Notes: generated by a model not told the origin, from the letters alone. A stretch of 64,000 nt of DNA from a bacterium (GCA_016716565.1 JADJWC010000001.1:310001-374000), one strand, 5' to 3'. Shown: positions 26,161 through 35,316, numbered from the stretch's first letter. Numbers and translations: made by a program.

Positions 26161-27470
26161 TTTAAATACACCATCTTTTTTGTTTGCACGAATTCTCCGA
26201 CTCTCATTTGATAAAAATAGATTCCGGATGCCAGACCTTGCCTACCGGCAGGCAGGTTCCGGACATCGCCGGAATGACTGTGGGCGTCGAATTCAATTTC
26301 ATATTTACCAGCTGGCTTGTAATCATTAACGAGCACGGCAACTTCCTTCCCGAGAATATCAAAGATCTTCAAAATTATTTCTCCATTTTCAGGGAGTTCA
26401 TAACTTATTAATGTTTTGGAATGAAACGGGTTTGGAAAATTCTGATTGAGCACAATTTCATTGGGAGTATAGATTGAGGTATCAGGTGGAGAAGTGTATT
26501 TTATAATGGTCCCGTTCTCTCCGGCAGCAAAACCGTTTCTCGCATCAGTAAATTGCAAATCATAGATAGTGGTGCTATCGGGAGTTTCAAATTCATTCCA
26601 GGAATTGCCATGATCAGTTGTACGTAAAAATTTATAACCGGAAGCTGACCATCCTTCGTTGTAAGTTCTGAAATCAATTGCAAATGAGAGTCCGAAAAAT
26701 GAAAGTTCCTGAAAATTCCAGGTTTCCCCGGCATCAGTGGTTTTAATATTTGCGATGGGGAAGAATCCTTCGGGATCTCCTGAAAGTGTTATTGCGTTCA
26801 GTGAATCAAGTATGAAAATGTCGAAGATTTCGTCAACACTAATTCCCCTCGCAACCCAGTTCAATCCGTAATTTGTTGTTTTCCAGACAACCCCGGCTAC
26901 ATCAATTCGCCCACCGCAGGCATAACCAAACTGACGGTTAAAAAACTTAAACTTGTGAATTGGGAAATCTGAAACCATATTCGAATCAATTTCTACTTCT
27001 GTCCACGTGTCTCCACCATCAGATGTGTACAAAATATCAGAACCGCCGGCGAAACCACTGAGCGAATCAAAGAAAAAAATTGTTCTAACTATTCCCAGCG
27101 AATCGGGAAGGTTGTTTGCTACCCACTCATTACCACCATCCGTAGTTTTCAGCAAAACTGAATTAAAGGGGAACACATCACGAATAGTTAATGCCCAGCC
27201 GTAATTTTTATCAGCGAAGAAAATATCCATTATAAAAGTTTGGAGGGTACTGTTTTGAATTTCCCAGCTATCTCCACCATCCGCTGTTCGAATAATAGTT
27301 CCGGCTTCGCCGGCAGCCCATCCGTTGAGGCTATCTGCAAATGAGAGAAACCGCAGAGTTCCGGTTACAGGTGACTGCAACTTTTTCCACGGCTGTGTCT
27401 GCGCAAAAGAAAAACACAACAGTCCCAAAAGAGTATAACTGAATACTATCGATAAAATCTTTTTAATCAT
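26157..27470 (-). CDS. type IX-secreted YCF48-like protein with a repeat-derived insertion
   Basis: The 437-residue protein has a signal peptide (about 1-24, ending SFAQ). Six or seven YCF48-like blades share the pattern FxDxxxGWAxGxxGTIIxTxDGGxxW, and a sorting domain follows (NFPNPFHSKTLISYELPE, MVYLK). In that domain the usual short loop between FDA and SGIYF is enlarged by 14 residues through the segment HSHSGDVRNLPAGRQGLA, encoded by palindromic repeat DNA. The frame is kept. NPFHS in place of NPFNP is also unusual. Export is expected, but it should be tested whether the altered domain still sorts. Confidence 0.88.
   Translation of the reverse strand: MIKKILSIVFSYTLLGLLCFSFAQTQPWKKLQSPVTGTLRFLSFADSLNGWAAGEAGTIIRTADGGDSWEIQNSTLQTFIMDIFFADKNYGWALTIRDVFPFNSVLLKTTDGGNEWVANNLPDSLGIVRTIFFFDSLSGFAGGSDILYTSDGGDTWTEVEIDSNMVSDFPIHKFKFFNRQFGYACGGRIDVAGVVWKTTNYGLNWVARGISVDEIFDIFILDSLNAITLSGDPEGFFPIANIKTTDAGETWNFQELSFFGLSFAIDFRTYNEGWSASGYKFLRTTDHGNSWNEFETPDSTTIYDLQFTDARNGFAAGENGTIIKYTSPPDTSIYTPNEIVLNQNFPNPFHSKTLISYELPENGEIILKIFDILGKEVAVLVNDYKPAGKYEIEFDAHSHSGDVRNLPAGRQGLASGIYFYQMRVGEFVQTKKMVYLK
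26229..26282 (-). repeat. palindromic repeat inserted in frame in a sorting domain
   Basis: The 54 bases contain two palindromic units, TTCCGGACATCGCCGGAA and CTTGCCTACCGGCAGGCAGG. Together they encode 18 residues where relatives have four. The first unit belongs to the family seen at 49564-49585 and in the intergenic clusters at 58.6 and 59.8 kb. Confidence 0.75.
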
Positions 27471-27535
27471 TCTTCAGAAAATTCCGGCTAAAAAAATCAA
27501 ACAAAACTTAGCCAGAATATCTGAAAGAAAATATG

Positions 27536-27958
27536 TTATTTTGCTGCCACCAGCATTTCGGACGCAACATTATTTTGTAAATACGCCCGGTAGAATTTTT
27601 CACATAATCGACTGACTCTTTCGCTCTCATCAAAACGTATTGCCTGCTTGATTGCATATATTCCGCGGGAGTCTCCGATCTTGTAAAGAGATAATGCAGC
27701 GAGGATTCTTAATTCCTCAGACGGGGAACTGCGCAATAATTTCAATAAACAAACAACACTTCTCTGACAGCATAGTTCGCCAACCATATATGCACAACCC
27801 GCCTGCACTCCAAGATTGTCAGAAGCCAGTCCTTGTTGAAGCGTTTTAAAACAAGCTTCCATTTCGGAAGAATTCGGATTTGCTGTTTCCTGTGGGAGAA
27901 TCTGGAAAGAGAAAAGCAGGAACAAGAAAACCGCGAAAAGTATAGTATGCCTTTTCAT
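27536..27958 (-). CDS. small exported HEAT-repeat-like protein
   Basis: The 140-residue protein has a signal peptide (about 1-22). After it come two or three short helical repeats (LGVQAGCAYMVGEL, RILAALSLYKIGDSRGIYAI) with the HEAT/PBS-lyase pattern. Several Cys residues (GELCCQRSVVCLL) could form disulphides or bind metal. It is paralogous to the 143-residue protein at 30373-30804, sharing LAALSLYKIGDSRGIYAIK against IAAAVALYQLGNPIGIYKL and a common C-terminal helix. A strong AAAAGGAGT site precedes the ATG. It may be a periplasmic partner protein; this is inference. Confidence 0.72.
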   Translation of the reverse strand: MKRHTILFAVFLFLLFSFQILPQETANPNSSEMEACFKTLQQGLASDNLGVQAGCAYMVGELCCQRSVVCLLKLLRSSPSEELRILAALSLYKIGDSRGIYAIKQAIRFDESERVSRLCEKFYRAYLQNNVASEMLVAAK

Positions 27959-28196
27959 GGTGCACTCCTTTTGTTTTTATTTTTGTTACGAAGGAAAGAT
28001 AATCCCCAAAATGCCTCGGTGGAATTGAATTTGGACAAAAGGATAATATTAGATTTGAGTATCCGTTTTCAATGTTAAAAATTTGTAAAAGAAACTGATC
28101 TGCATTTTGTTGTCAACCAGGATTTTGCAAATCAAAATACTTTTATGAATTTTTCATCAGGAAGAAAAATTTTTATTATCAATAAACGGAGGTTGT

Positions 28197-29018
28197 GTGA
28201 AAAAGTACTTTTTTATCCTTTCATTGCTTATTCTTGCTTCAGTCTTTTATGCAGGTAAATTAATCGACGACAGAGCAAAAACTCTCTTGCAAACAATAAA
28301 ACTTTCTGAAGACAATGCAAAGAACACCATCTTTTCTGATATATCTTCTGCATCGTTCTATCTTCCAGGAATAAAAGAATTAAAAAGTGTAGCATTGAAT
28401 GACAGAGCTTCGAAGGTTGAAGTCGTTGGCAATTACGTAAAGGATTTTACCAAAACCGAGGAATTCAAGAAACGATATAATGAATATCGTGAGCAAAGAA
28501 AACCAACTCCGCCCGAAAAGCCCAAAACAGCTGCGGAGCTTAAAAAAGAATATAAAGCGGATATGCAAAAAAGTTTAGAAGAAATGAAAGTCTCCAAATC
28601 CCAGGCCCCGGCAGATCAACAGGCAATGTTTGATGAAACAATCAAAATGCTTGAACAACAGCTGAAGGATATTGATAATCCGGATAACCCGATGTTCAGT
28701 CCTCAAATGGATGAGTATTCAAAAATGGCTTACGATCAGCAGATGGAAGCGCATAAAAAAGATATCGCCGACTGGGAAGCAAAATATCCAGCGAACAATC
28801 CAAAGCCATTAATCAAAAACTGGCTCGAATCGTTTCTTGACCAAACAAAAGATCTAGATTTTAGTGCTCAGACAGCAATAGATAAGAACAGAACTCTTTT
28901 TGTTAAACAAGAATACGAGAGAAAAAATAATCTCTGGAAATTATGTTACAGGGCAGGCAAAGAAACAACCAATGCCGGAAGAACATTTGCACAGAATTGG
29001 TTGAAAGAACTTAACTGA
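28197..29018 (+). CDS. exported or membrane-anchored coiled-coil protein, unknown
   Basis: The 273-residue protein starts at GTG five bases after a GGAGG. An N-terminal hydrophobic segment (about 4-19) is either a signal peptide or a membrane anchor. The rest is highly charged and helical, with Pro-rich linkers (REQRKPTPPEKPKTAAELKK) and long Lys/Glu-rich helices. I recognise no family, although similar proteins occur in Bacteroidota. The transporter-like gene begins 46 bases downstream on the same strand, suggesting an operon. Confidence 0.65.
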   Translation: MKKYFFILSLLILASVFYAGKLIDDRAKTLLQTIKLSEDNAKNTIFSDISSASFYLPGIKELKSVALNDRASKVEVVGNYVKDFTKTEEFKKRYNEYREQRKPTPPEKPKTAAELKKEYKADMQKSLEEMKVSKSQAPADQQAMFDETIKMLEQQLKDIDNPDNPMFSPQMDEYSKMAYDQQMEAHKKDIADWEAKYPANNPKPLIKNWLESFLDQTKDLDFSAQTAIDKNRTLFVKQEYERKNNLWKLCYRAGKETTNAGRTFAQNWLKELN

Positions 29019-29064
29019 TATACCAACAATTTTTAGTAAAAAATAAAAAGGGGAATTACCTTCT

Positions 29065-30267
29065 TTGGAATGGATAGTTCTAATTGTATGGCTGCTAATT
29101 ATTAACGGTGGTCTTGGAGGGCAATATCTTCTTAACTGGATGGGGAACCAGCCGGATTTCACCGGAGGTAAAAAAATTGATATCTCTCCCGGCGTAATGA
29201 CATGGTGGAGGGAGATTTCAAAACTTGCCTGGGCGACCGTTGCAATTATAATTGAAGTAATTCGCGGGAAAAAGGTTAAGTTCCTGTGGCCAGGTTCGGT
29301 GTCGCTGGTAACAATTATAATCTGTGCATTCACCGGTGTAATTGAGAATATCGGATTCTTTTATTTACCAAGATATTATCCTCCGCATGTTTACGCACCA
29401 TATGTAAGCCTTTATCTTGCTTTACTACCGTTTTGGGGAAAACTTTTATTCAATGCACCAATCAGAAAAGAACATTGGTTCGGAATTTTTCTTGTGATAA
29501 CCGGACTTTCAATTCCTTACTTTCCATTTATTCTTGGAATGAGTGGAAATTCAAAAAATATTTTTGATGACACTGCGATAATCTGGATATTGATTATTAA
29601 TGGATGTCTCCTATCTCAACACATTTTAAATAATAAAACTGTTCAGACAGCTTTACCCGGAGTGGGACCCAATGCACTTGTTTTCTGGAGAGAAATTTGG
29701 AAGATGATCTTTATTACTTCTGCGCTATTTATAATGCCTTTGATTGCAAATGTTATGGATGCAAATATGCCGGCAAGAATTGAAGCAAAAGAATTTGAGG
29801 GCAGAATTCTGGAAAAAACAGATGCAGGCAGCAAAGAAACACTTCTCGATTTCTATAAAATTGAAAAAGATGAATACGTTCTCAAAAATAATATTTCTCC
29901 CGAAGAGGAAGAAACAATTAAGTCAATAATTAAATCTTCGGAGTACCACAGGTTCTTTTCTTTATTTGAAGGAAATATATTACCCGGCAACTGGCTGCCG
30001 ATTTTATTTGTAATAGCAGCTGGATTAACAGGATATGTATACAGTTTTGGCTTCTTTAATTTATCTAGATTCGCCGCTCATTTTTGGGTTCCATATACAA
30101 ACGTCTACCTGGCGATACTTCCATTCATCATGCTATTATTCGGAAGAGAAGTAACGGTTTACCAAATTATTGGAGCCGCAATCACTACAGCCGGGTTAAT
30201 GATTGGGGTAATGGATTACAGCCGGAATAAAGTTGTAGAAATCGAGAAGAAGAATAAATCAAAATGA
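29065..30267 (+). CDS. DMT-like ten-segment membrane protein with an internal duplication
   Basis: The 400-residue protein is read from a TTG preceded by AAGGGGA. Two halves align: LLIINGGLGGQYLLNWMG with ILIINGCLLSQHILN, WWREISK with FWREIWK, and VYAPYVSLYLALLPFW with FWVPYTNVYLAILPF, ending in ITGLSI and ITTAGLMIG. This is the duplicated EamA-like plan of the drug/metabolite transporter superfamily with about ten helices. A soluble insert of about 65 residues (near 235-300, Glu/Lys-rich) interrupts the second half. Substrate is unknown. The TTG start is the only good one near the ribosome site. Confidence 0.7.
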   Translation: MEWIVLIVWLLIINGGLGGQYLLNWMGNQPDFTGGKKIDISPGVMTWWREISKLAWATVAIIIEVIRGKKVKFLWPGSVSLVTIIICAFTGVIENIGFFYLPRYYPPHVYAPYVSLYLALLPFWGKLLFNAPIRKEHWFGIFLVITGLSIPYFPFILGMSGNSKNIFDDTAIIWILIINGCLLSQHILNNKTVQTALPGVGPNALVFWREIWKMIFITSALFIMPLIANVMDANMPARIEAKEFEGRILEKTDAGSKETLLDFYKIEKDEYVLKNNISPEEEETIKSIIKSSEYHRFFSLFEGNILPGNWLPILFVIAAGLTGYVYSFGFFNLSRFAAHFWVPYTNVYLAILPFIMLLFGREVTVYQIIGAAITTAGLMIGVMDYSRNKVVEIEKKNKSK

Positions 30268-30372
30268 AGTTACTAATAATCTAAAAACAACAAGTCAGAA
30301 TCACCTTCAAATAGAAAGCAGCCGGATAAACATCCCGGCCGCATCAGCTTTAAAAAAATCTTTTCCTGCAAA

Positions 30373-30804
30373 TCAGAGACTTACTAAATATTCAGTCCCG
30401 TGTAGTTTGTGATAAGTAACGTATAGATTTTTACAGATGTTCGCAACTCTTTCGTTGTCATCAAAAACAGCAACGCCGCGCAATTTGTAAATACCGATTG
30501 GATTACCAAGCTGGTAAAGTGCAACAGCTGCTGCGATTCTTTCTTCGTCTGTTTTTCCTTCTTTTAATAATTTTAGAAGAGGAATCATTGCACCCGTTGC
30601 ATCGCTGCTTTGAAGATATGACTCGTTAATCAGATCAAATATTACCAATGCTGAACTGGTATGGAGACCTGTGTTTTCTGATTTGATCCCGACGGTAAGA
30701 TTATCAACAATAACAGATTTTTTCTCAGCGGGGAACTCAGTTACTTGTGCTTTTGGAATATTCACAACAAGAAGCGCAAATAACAATGTCAATAATGTTT
30801 TCAT
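30373..30804 (-). CDS. small exported HEAT-repeat-like protein, paralogue
   Basis: The 143-residue protein has a signal peptide (about 1-19, ending PKAQ). A helical-repeat core follows (MIPLLKLLKEGKTDEERIAA, then AVALYQLGNPIGIYKLRGVA and FDDNERVANICKNLYVTYHK). It is a clear paralogue of the gene at 27536-27958 but lacks its Cys cluster. An AAAAGGAGC site precedes the ATG. Between the two paralogues lie the coiled-coil and DMT-like genes on the other strand, so duplication was not a simple tandem copy, or the spacer was inserted later. Confidence 0.72.
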   Translation of the reverse strand: MKTLLTLLFALLVVNIPKAQVTEFPAEKKSVIVDNLTVGIKSENTGLHTSSALVIFDLINESYLQSSDATGAMIPLLKLLKEGKTDEERIAAAVALYQLGNPIGIYKLRGVAVFDDNERVANICKNLYVTYHKLHGTEYLVSL

Positions 30805-30941
30805 TGTTTGCTCCTTTTAATGTGAGGTTATTTTTTTCAACAGTAATTTAATTTGTGTTCATACATTTTGCTATTTATTAGTGAAGAGAGGAAGGAAAAA
30901 TTAAAGAAAGGAAAATTTTAGTGCCCGAAAAATTTAAAGAG

Positions 30942-30968
30942 AAAATCCCCGCCTTAACGGGGATTTTT
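30942..30968 (-). terminator. rho-independent terminator after the flavodoxin-like gene
   Basis: AAAATCCCCG and CGGGGATTTT form a perfect ten-base stem around a CCTTAA loop. T-rich sequence follows on both strands. The minus-strand flavodoxin-like gene stops 45 bases before it. Confidence 0.88.
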
Positions 30969-31012
30969 ACTAACTAACATATTCTCTGACTGAGTAATTA
31001 TTGCGTAAAAAT

Positions 31013-31426
31013 TTATCTTATAAAATCATTCAGATCCAGCTTATCGGATACAGAAAGAGTTCCGTCGCTCGACTTTAATGTGAAGGATAAATTATCTGTT
31101 TTTTCGCGAAGATATCTTTTCATAATTCTGAGCATACTGCCAGGGAAGATTTTATAGGTTGCAAAAAGTGCAGTTTTAATCCCATTAAGGGTTGGCAGAC
31201 GCTTTACAAAGTTCACCCATTCATTATCTGTTCGTGAAAATAAAATTCCGTTGCTCCAGCCGCTCAATAACAGATAATCAGCCCCTTCAAGCTTTTTTGG
31301 CTCAAAGCTGTTGATTGGAATAAGCTCGGCAGCTAGACCTCTGTTAAGCAGAAAATCTGCAATCTCCTGTCCGAATTTTCTGGTCGTATTGTCTTTGTTC
31401 TGTACTATTATCAATGCCTTTTTCAT
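31013..31426 (-). CDS. flavodoxin-like protein
   Basis: The 137-residue protein has the flavodoxin fold order. It opens KKALIIVQNKDNTTRKFGQE, where the phosphate loop would be, then has GADYLLLSGWSNGILFSRTD and KTALFATYKIFPG at the usual FMN loop positions. The phosphate loop lacks the classical T/S-x-T-G-x-T, so FMN binding is uncertain. The gene lies just downstream of a B12-radical SAM gene on the same strand (204 bases apart), and flavodoxins are known electron donors to radical SAM enzymes. That pairing is an inference from context. Confidence 0.7.
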   Translation of the reverse strand: MKKALIIVQNKDNTTRKFGQEIADFLLNRGLAAELIPINSFEPKKLEGADYLLLSGWSNGILFSRTDNEWVNFVKRLPTLNGIKTALFATYKIFPGSMLRIMKRYLREKTDNLSFTLKSSDGTLSVSDKLDLNDFIR

Positions 31427-31630
31427 TTTATAATTCCTTTCTAATTGCTGGGAGAAAACTAATTATCAGTACGGCGCGATACCATTATTATATTATATTC
31501 GGATTTTTTTAATGATGGGCAGACAATTTTAGCTTTTGGGGGAAGTGCTTATAGAGTCTTGTCGAACTCATTTCCCTGGTCGGTCAGAGAATTTAAATTA
31601 GAATCATTCATCAAAGCTGTCAAAGTAAAA

Positions 31631-33109
31631 CTAAATTTTTGCAGCAATTCTTCTGTAATGATATCCATATACAGCCATCGTCATCGCAATTGGGAATTTA
31701 TTGGGATGTCTGAACAGACTGAAAGCAACCAACTTCCAGAAATACTTTTTCCCTTTTTCCAGAGTTCCCAGAAGCCATAGTAGCATCATAAATGCACGCA
31801 CTTCTTTCAGCTTGATTTTATTCTTGTTCCATGACGGGAGCCTGTAATTATTCAGAAAGTGTCTGACGCGGAGATAATATTCTTTTTGTGAATAAATTGT
31901 CTTTATAATTTTAGAGTAACCATTCATAAGCTCCCGGTAATTCATCTTCGGGATAAAATTCATTTGACCATCCATATTGTTTCCACTGAAGACATCGAGA
32001 AGCCTGTTTTCATTCTGAAGTTTTTTGAAAAGTTTTGTTCCGCTTGGAGCGTTTAGCAATCCGACCATCGCTGAAACGATTCCACTTTTTTGAATAAAGT
32101 CAATCTGATCCTGGAAAACATTCGGGGTATCGCTGTCGAAACCGACAATAAAACCACCGGAAACAATAAATCCTTTTTCCTGAAGTTTTAAAACAGATTC
32201 AACAAGATTTCGTTTCAGATTGTGTGACTTTCCGCATTCTATCAGGCTCTCACTGCTTGGTGTTTCTATCCCAACAAAGATGCTGTTGAATCCTGCTTCA
32301 GTCATCATATCCATTAACACTTCATCATCAGCGAGATTTACTGTTACTTCTGTAATAAAACTGAACGGATACTTTTTCTTCTTTGACCATTCAATTAGTT
32401 GCGGAAGAAGATCATCCTTTAATTTTCTTTTGTTGCCAATAAAGTTATCGTCAACCACAGAAATTGGTCCGCGGTAACCAAGCTCGTAAATTCTTTCAAG
32501 CTCACCAATGAATTGCACTTCTGTTTTAGTTCTCGGATTTCTGCCATTGAGCATTGTTATACTGCAGAAATCGCAATCGTACGGACACCCTCTTGAATAC
32601 TGCAATGATAGCGAAGCATATTTTTTTATGTTGAGCAATTCCCACAATGGCGCCGGTGATTTAGTTATATCAGGAAATTCTTGAGAGGAGTAAACGTGTT
32701 TCGGATTTCCGTTCTTTAAATCTTCCAGAAAAAGAGGAAGAGTAATTTCGGCTTCATTTAAAATAAAATGATCAACTCCCTGAAAATCCTGATGCTGGGT
32801 AGTTGCAAGCGGGCCGCCGACCACAATTTTTACTCCGAGAGAATTGCAACGTCGTATAACTTCTCTGAATGATTTTATCTGAATATTCATCCCGCTGAGA
32901 AAAACATAATCTGCCCAGAGAACTTGCTTATCTTCAAGTTTTGAAATATTCATATCGATAAGTTTTTTCTCCCAATCCTCCGGCAGCAATGCTGCAACCG
33001 TAATTAAACCAAGAGGTGGCTCAGCAACTTTTTTTGCTACAAACTTTAGGGCATCTTTAAAGCTCCAGAATGACGATGGTGTTTCAGGGTAAACTAAAAG
33101 TATTTTCAT
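31631..33109 (-). CDS. B12-binding radical SAM protein, DUF4070 type
   Basis: The 492-residue protein is read from the ATG at 33109 (MKILLVYPETP); a TTG 33 bases upstream is in frame but unneeded. The N-terminal cobalamin-binding-like domain (about 1-150, with PPLGLITVAALLP) precedes a radical SAM barrel with GCPYDCDFC (CxxxCxxC, one 4Fe-4S cluster), and a DUF4070 C-terminal part follows. Families with this layout include methylases such as HpnP (hopanoid C-2), but no hopanoid genes are visible, so the substrate is open. It is divergent from a histidine kinase gene and paralogous to 40739-42379. Confidence 0.9.
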   Translation of the reverse strand: MKILLVYPETPSSFWSFKDALKFVAKKVAEPPLGLITVAALLPEDWEKKLIDMNISKLEDKQVLWADYVFLSGMNIQIKSFREVIRRCNSLGVKIVVGGPLATTQHQDFQGVDHFILNEAEITLPLFLEDLKNGNPKHVYSSQEFPDITKSPAPLWELLNIKKYASLSLQYSRGCPYDCDFCSITMLNGRNPRTKTEVQFIGELERIYELGYRGPISVVDDNFIGNKRKLKDDLLPQLIEWSKKKKYPFSFITEVTVNLADDEVLMDMMTEAGFNSIFVGIETPSSESLIECGKSHNLKRNLVESVLKLQEKGFIVSGGFIVGFDSDTPNVFQDQIDFIQKSGIVSAMVGLLNAPSGTKLFKKLQNENRLLDVFSGNNMDGQMNFIPKMNYRELMNGYSKIIKTIYSQKEYYLRVRHFLNNYRLPSWNKNKIKLKEVRAFMMLLWLLGTLEKGKKYFWKLVAFSLFRHPNKFPIAMTMAVYGYHYRRIAAKI

Positions 33110-33280
33110 AAGGCGCTCTGATTTATTTTTATTAAACCACAAACGAATTATGCATAAAATTTTTAAGCGATACTGTAAAAGAATTGTAAATGTTGAGTCC
33201 GCTGATTTGAACTTCTATTACAAATGAATGATATTTACTTCAGGTATAATTAATTATGTAGTACCAAAGGTATTGCTATT

Positions 33281-34270
33281 ATGAGAGGGAAACACTCTCT
33301 TTTTTATCACATCCTGATTTTTATAATCGCACAGCTTGTCTGGCTGTCTTTATTAGGAATATGGATTTACTGGTATGTTTCAAACTATATTGTCTTTGAA
33401 AAAGTCGGCGACCAGGTTTCACCGCAGCTGATATACGACGTTCAAAATGCACTTCCATTCATACTCGGATTAGTACTTCTCATCGGTTTATCTTTTACAA
33501 CATCATTAATATTCCGGCATCTTAATGTCCAACTGAGAATAACAGAACTCTATGACAACTTTATCGGCAACGTCACGCACGAACTTAAATCACCTCTTTC
33601 TTCCATTCAATTATATCTTGAAACATTGAAGCACAGAAATGTTTCGCCAGAAAAAGCCAAACAGTTTGTTGATCTTATGATAAAGGATACTGATCGCCTG
33701 CAGCGACTCATTAATTCAATCCTTGAAATATCGGCACAGGAAAAGAAAAAACTTGCGCAGGATTTCCAGGTGTTTAAGGCATTTGTAGTTGTGAAGGAAC
33801 TAATAGAAGAAGCCTGTGAAAAATTTCGTGTTGAGAAAGAATCCTGCATCATTACCGGAGACACAAACTGTCAGATAGCTGCATCGGGAGAGGCATTAAA
33901 AGTTGTGTTCGATAATCTTGTTGACAATGCTGTGAAGTATTCGACAAAGACAACAAAAATCGATGTGTCAATAAACTGCAACAGCAAAAAAGTTTTAATT
34001 GATTTTACTGATAACGGCATAGGAATAACTTCAAAAGAGCAGAAAAAAATATTCAACAAGTTTTACAGAATTTACAACAAAGAGATCCCCAATGTAAAAG
34101 GCACCGGACTCGGGCTTTACAGAGTCAGAGAAATTATTAAAGCACATGGCGGGAAAATCTCAGTTTCGAGTGAGGGGGAAAACAAAGGTTCAACGTTTAA
34201 AATTGAATTACCAGCGTACGATGCGCTCAGCAAAAGGCAATTAAAGAGATTTTTAGTTACTGAAAAATAA
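33281..34270 (+). CDS. sensor histidine kinase
   Basis: The 329-residue protein has two membrane helices (about 11-33 and 58-79) around a short external loop of about 25 residues. The HisKA box is NVTHELKSPL with phospho-acceptor His100. The ATPase domain shows DNLVDNAVKYS, DNGIG and GTGLGLYRV. The tiny sensor loop suggests that it detects a membrane or partner-protein signal rather than a bound solute. Its partner response regulator starts 18 bases after its stop. The pair diverges from the radical SAM gene and may control it. Confidence 0.95.
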   Translation: MRGKHSLFYHILIFIIAQLVWLSLLGIWIYWYVSNYIVFEKVGDQVSPQLIYDVQNALPFILGLVLLIGLSFTTSLIFRHLNVQLRITELYDNFIGNVTHELKSPLSSIQLYLETLKHRNVSPEKAKQFVDLMIKDTDRLQRLINSILEISAQEKKKLAQDFQVFKAFVVVKELIEEACEKFRVEKESCIITGDTNCQIAASGEALKVVFDNLVDNAVKYSTKTTKIDVSINCNSKKVLIDFTDNGIGITSKEQKKIFNKFYRIYNKEIPNVKGTGLGLYRVREIIKAHGGKISVSSEGENKGSTFKIELPAYDALSKRQLKRFLVTEK

Positions 34271-34288
34271 AGCAGAGTATGGAATGCT

Positions 34289-34999
34289 ATGACAGATGAT
34301 TTTAAAGGCAGCAGAATTTTACTGGTTGAAGATGAAGAAACTCTTGCAGTCGGATTAGAATATAATTTATCTGAAGAAGGATACATTGTTCAGTGGGCAA
34401 AGAACGGAAGAGAAGCGGTTGAACTATTTAAAAAAGAAAAATTCGATTTGATAATTCTCGATATAATGCTTCCGTATCTTAATGGTTTTGAAGTTTCCGC
34501 AACAATTCGTAAATCCGACCCGCAAATACCAATTCTGATGCTTACAGCAAAAACTGAATCCGGTGATAAAGTGAAGGGACTTGAGAAAGGCGCAGATGAT
34601 TATATGACAAAGCCTTTCCATTTGCAGGAACTTTTACTTCGGGTGAAGGGAATGTTAAAGCGTAAAGCCTGGTACAAGCACTCATACGAAAACCAATCTG
34701 TTTATAACTTCGGTTCAAATAAAATCAATTTTGAATCTTTGATTTGCCATAACGGAAAAGAGGAAATACGACTTACACCTCAGGAAGCGATGCTCTTAAA
34801 ATATCTGATTGAGAGAAAAGGACAAATTGTTACAAGGAAAGAACTATTGGAGAATGTATGGCATCTCAATGCCGATATTGAAACCCGAACAGTAGATATT
34901 TTTATTGCAAGACTGAGAAAGTATTTTGAAGTCGATCCTGCAAATCCGGTTTATTTCAAAAGTATCCGTGGTGCGGGATACATGTTCGAGGAAAATTGA
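34289..34999 (+). CDS. OmpR-family response regulator
   Basis: The 236-residue protein has a receiver with acidic pocket VEDEE, phospho-acceptor Asp58 (LIILDIMLP), Thr in LMLTAKTE and Lys in MTKPFHL. A winged-helix DNA-binding domain follows (about 135-233: LTPQEAMLLKYLIERKGQIV, then TVDIFIARLRKYF and IRGAGYMFEEN). It is the partner of the histidine kinase encoded immediately upstream. Target genes are unknown; the divergent radical SAM gene is a candidate. Confidence 0.96.
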   Translation: MTDDFKGSRILLVEDEETLAVGLEYNLSEEGYIVQWAKNGREAVELFKKEKFDLIILDIMLPYLNGFEVSATIRKSDPQIPILMLTAKTESGDKVKGLEKGADDYMTKPFHLQELLLRVKGMLKRKAWYKHSYENQSVYNFGSNKINFESLICHNGKEEIRLTPQEAMLLKYLIERKGQIVTRKELLENVWHLNADIETRTVDIFIARLRKYFEVDPANPVYFKSIRGAGYMFEEN

Positions 35000-35028
35000 T
35001 AAACAATTGAGAATGAATTAATAAATTA

Positions 35029-35316
35029 TCACCTTCTGCCAAAATTTTTTCCGCCGCCCGCACTATTTCTATCGCGCCCCTGTTTTGCTTCGTTAACAAT
35101 TATTCTCTTTCCCCTGAGTTCAAAATCATTCAGGGATTTTAACGCCTTTTTACCCTCAACCTTTCGAACCATTTCCACAAAAGCAAATCCCCTGGACATC
35201 TGGTTAGAAATATCCCGAGCTATACGGACATTACTAACACTTCCATGCTCTGCAAATAGTGTTGTGAGTTCCTGTTCATTTACATCGCGAGATAAATTTC
35301 CGACAAATATTTTCAT
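35029..35316 (-). CDS. RRM-type RNA-binding protein
   Basis: The 95-residue protein is read from an ATG after a perfect AGGAG; an in-frame TTG two codons upstream lies within that ribosome site. It holds one RRM with RNP2 IFVGNL and RNP1 SRGFAFVEM, plus a basic Gly-rich tail (GRDRNSAGGGKNFGRR). Bacterial single-RRM proteins of this kind are often cold-induced RNA chaperones. The paralogue follows at 35425-35697. Its stop lies only 30 bases from the OmpR-type regulator's stop. Confidence 0.95.
   Translation of the reverse strand: MKIFVGNLSRDVNEQELTTLFAEHGSVSNVRIARDISNQMSRGFAFVEMVRKVEGKKALKSLNDFELRGKRIIVNEAKQGRDRNSAGGGKNFGRR

Noticed and set aside
30308..30345. Hairpin with GCAGCCGGAT and ATCCCGGCCGC arms as a terminator for the DMT-like gene
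   Set aside because: The stem needs a bulge and no T run follows in the sense direction, so I did not list it.
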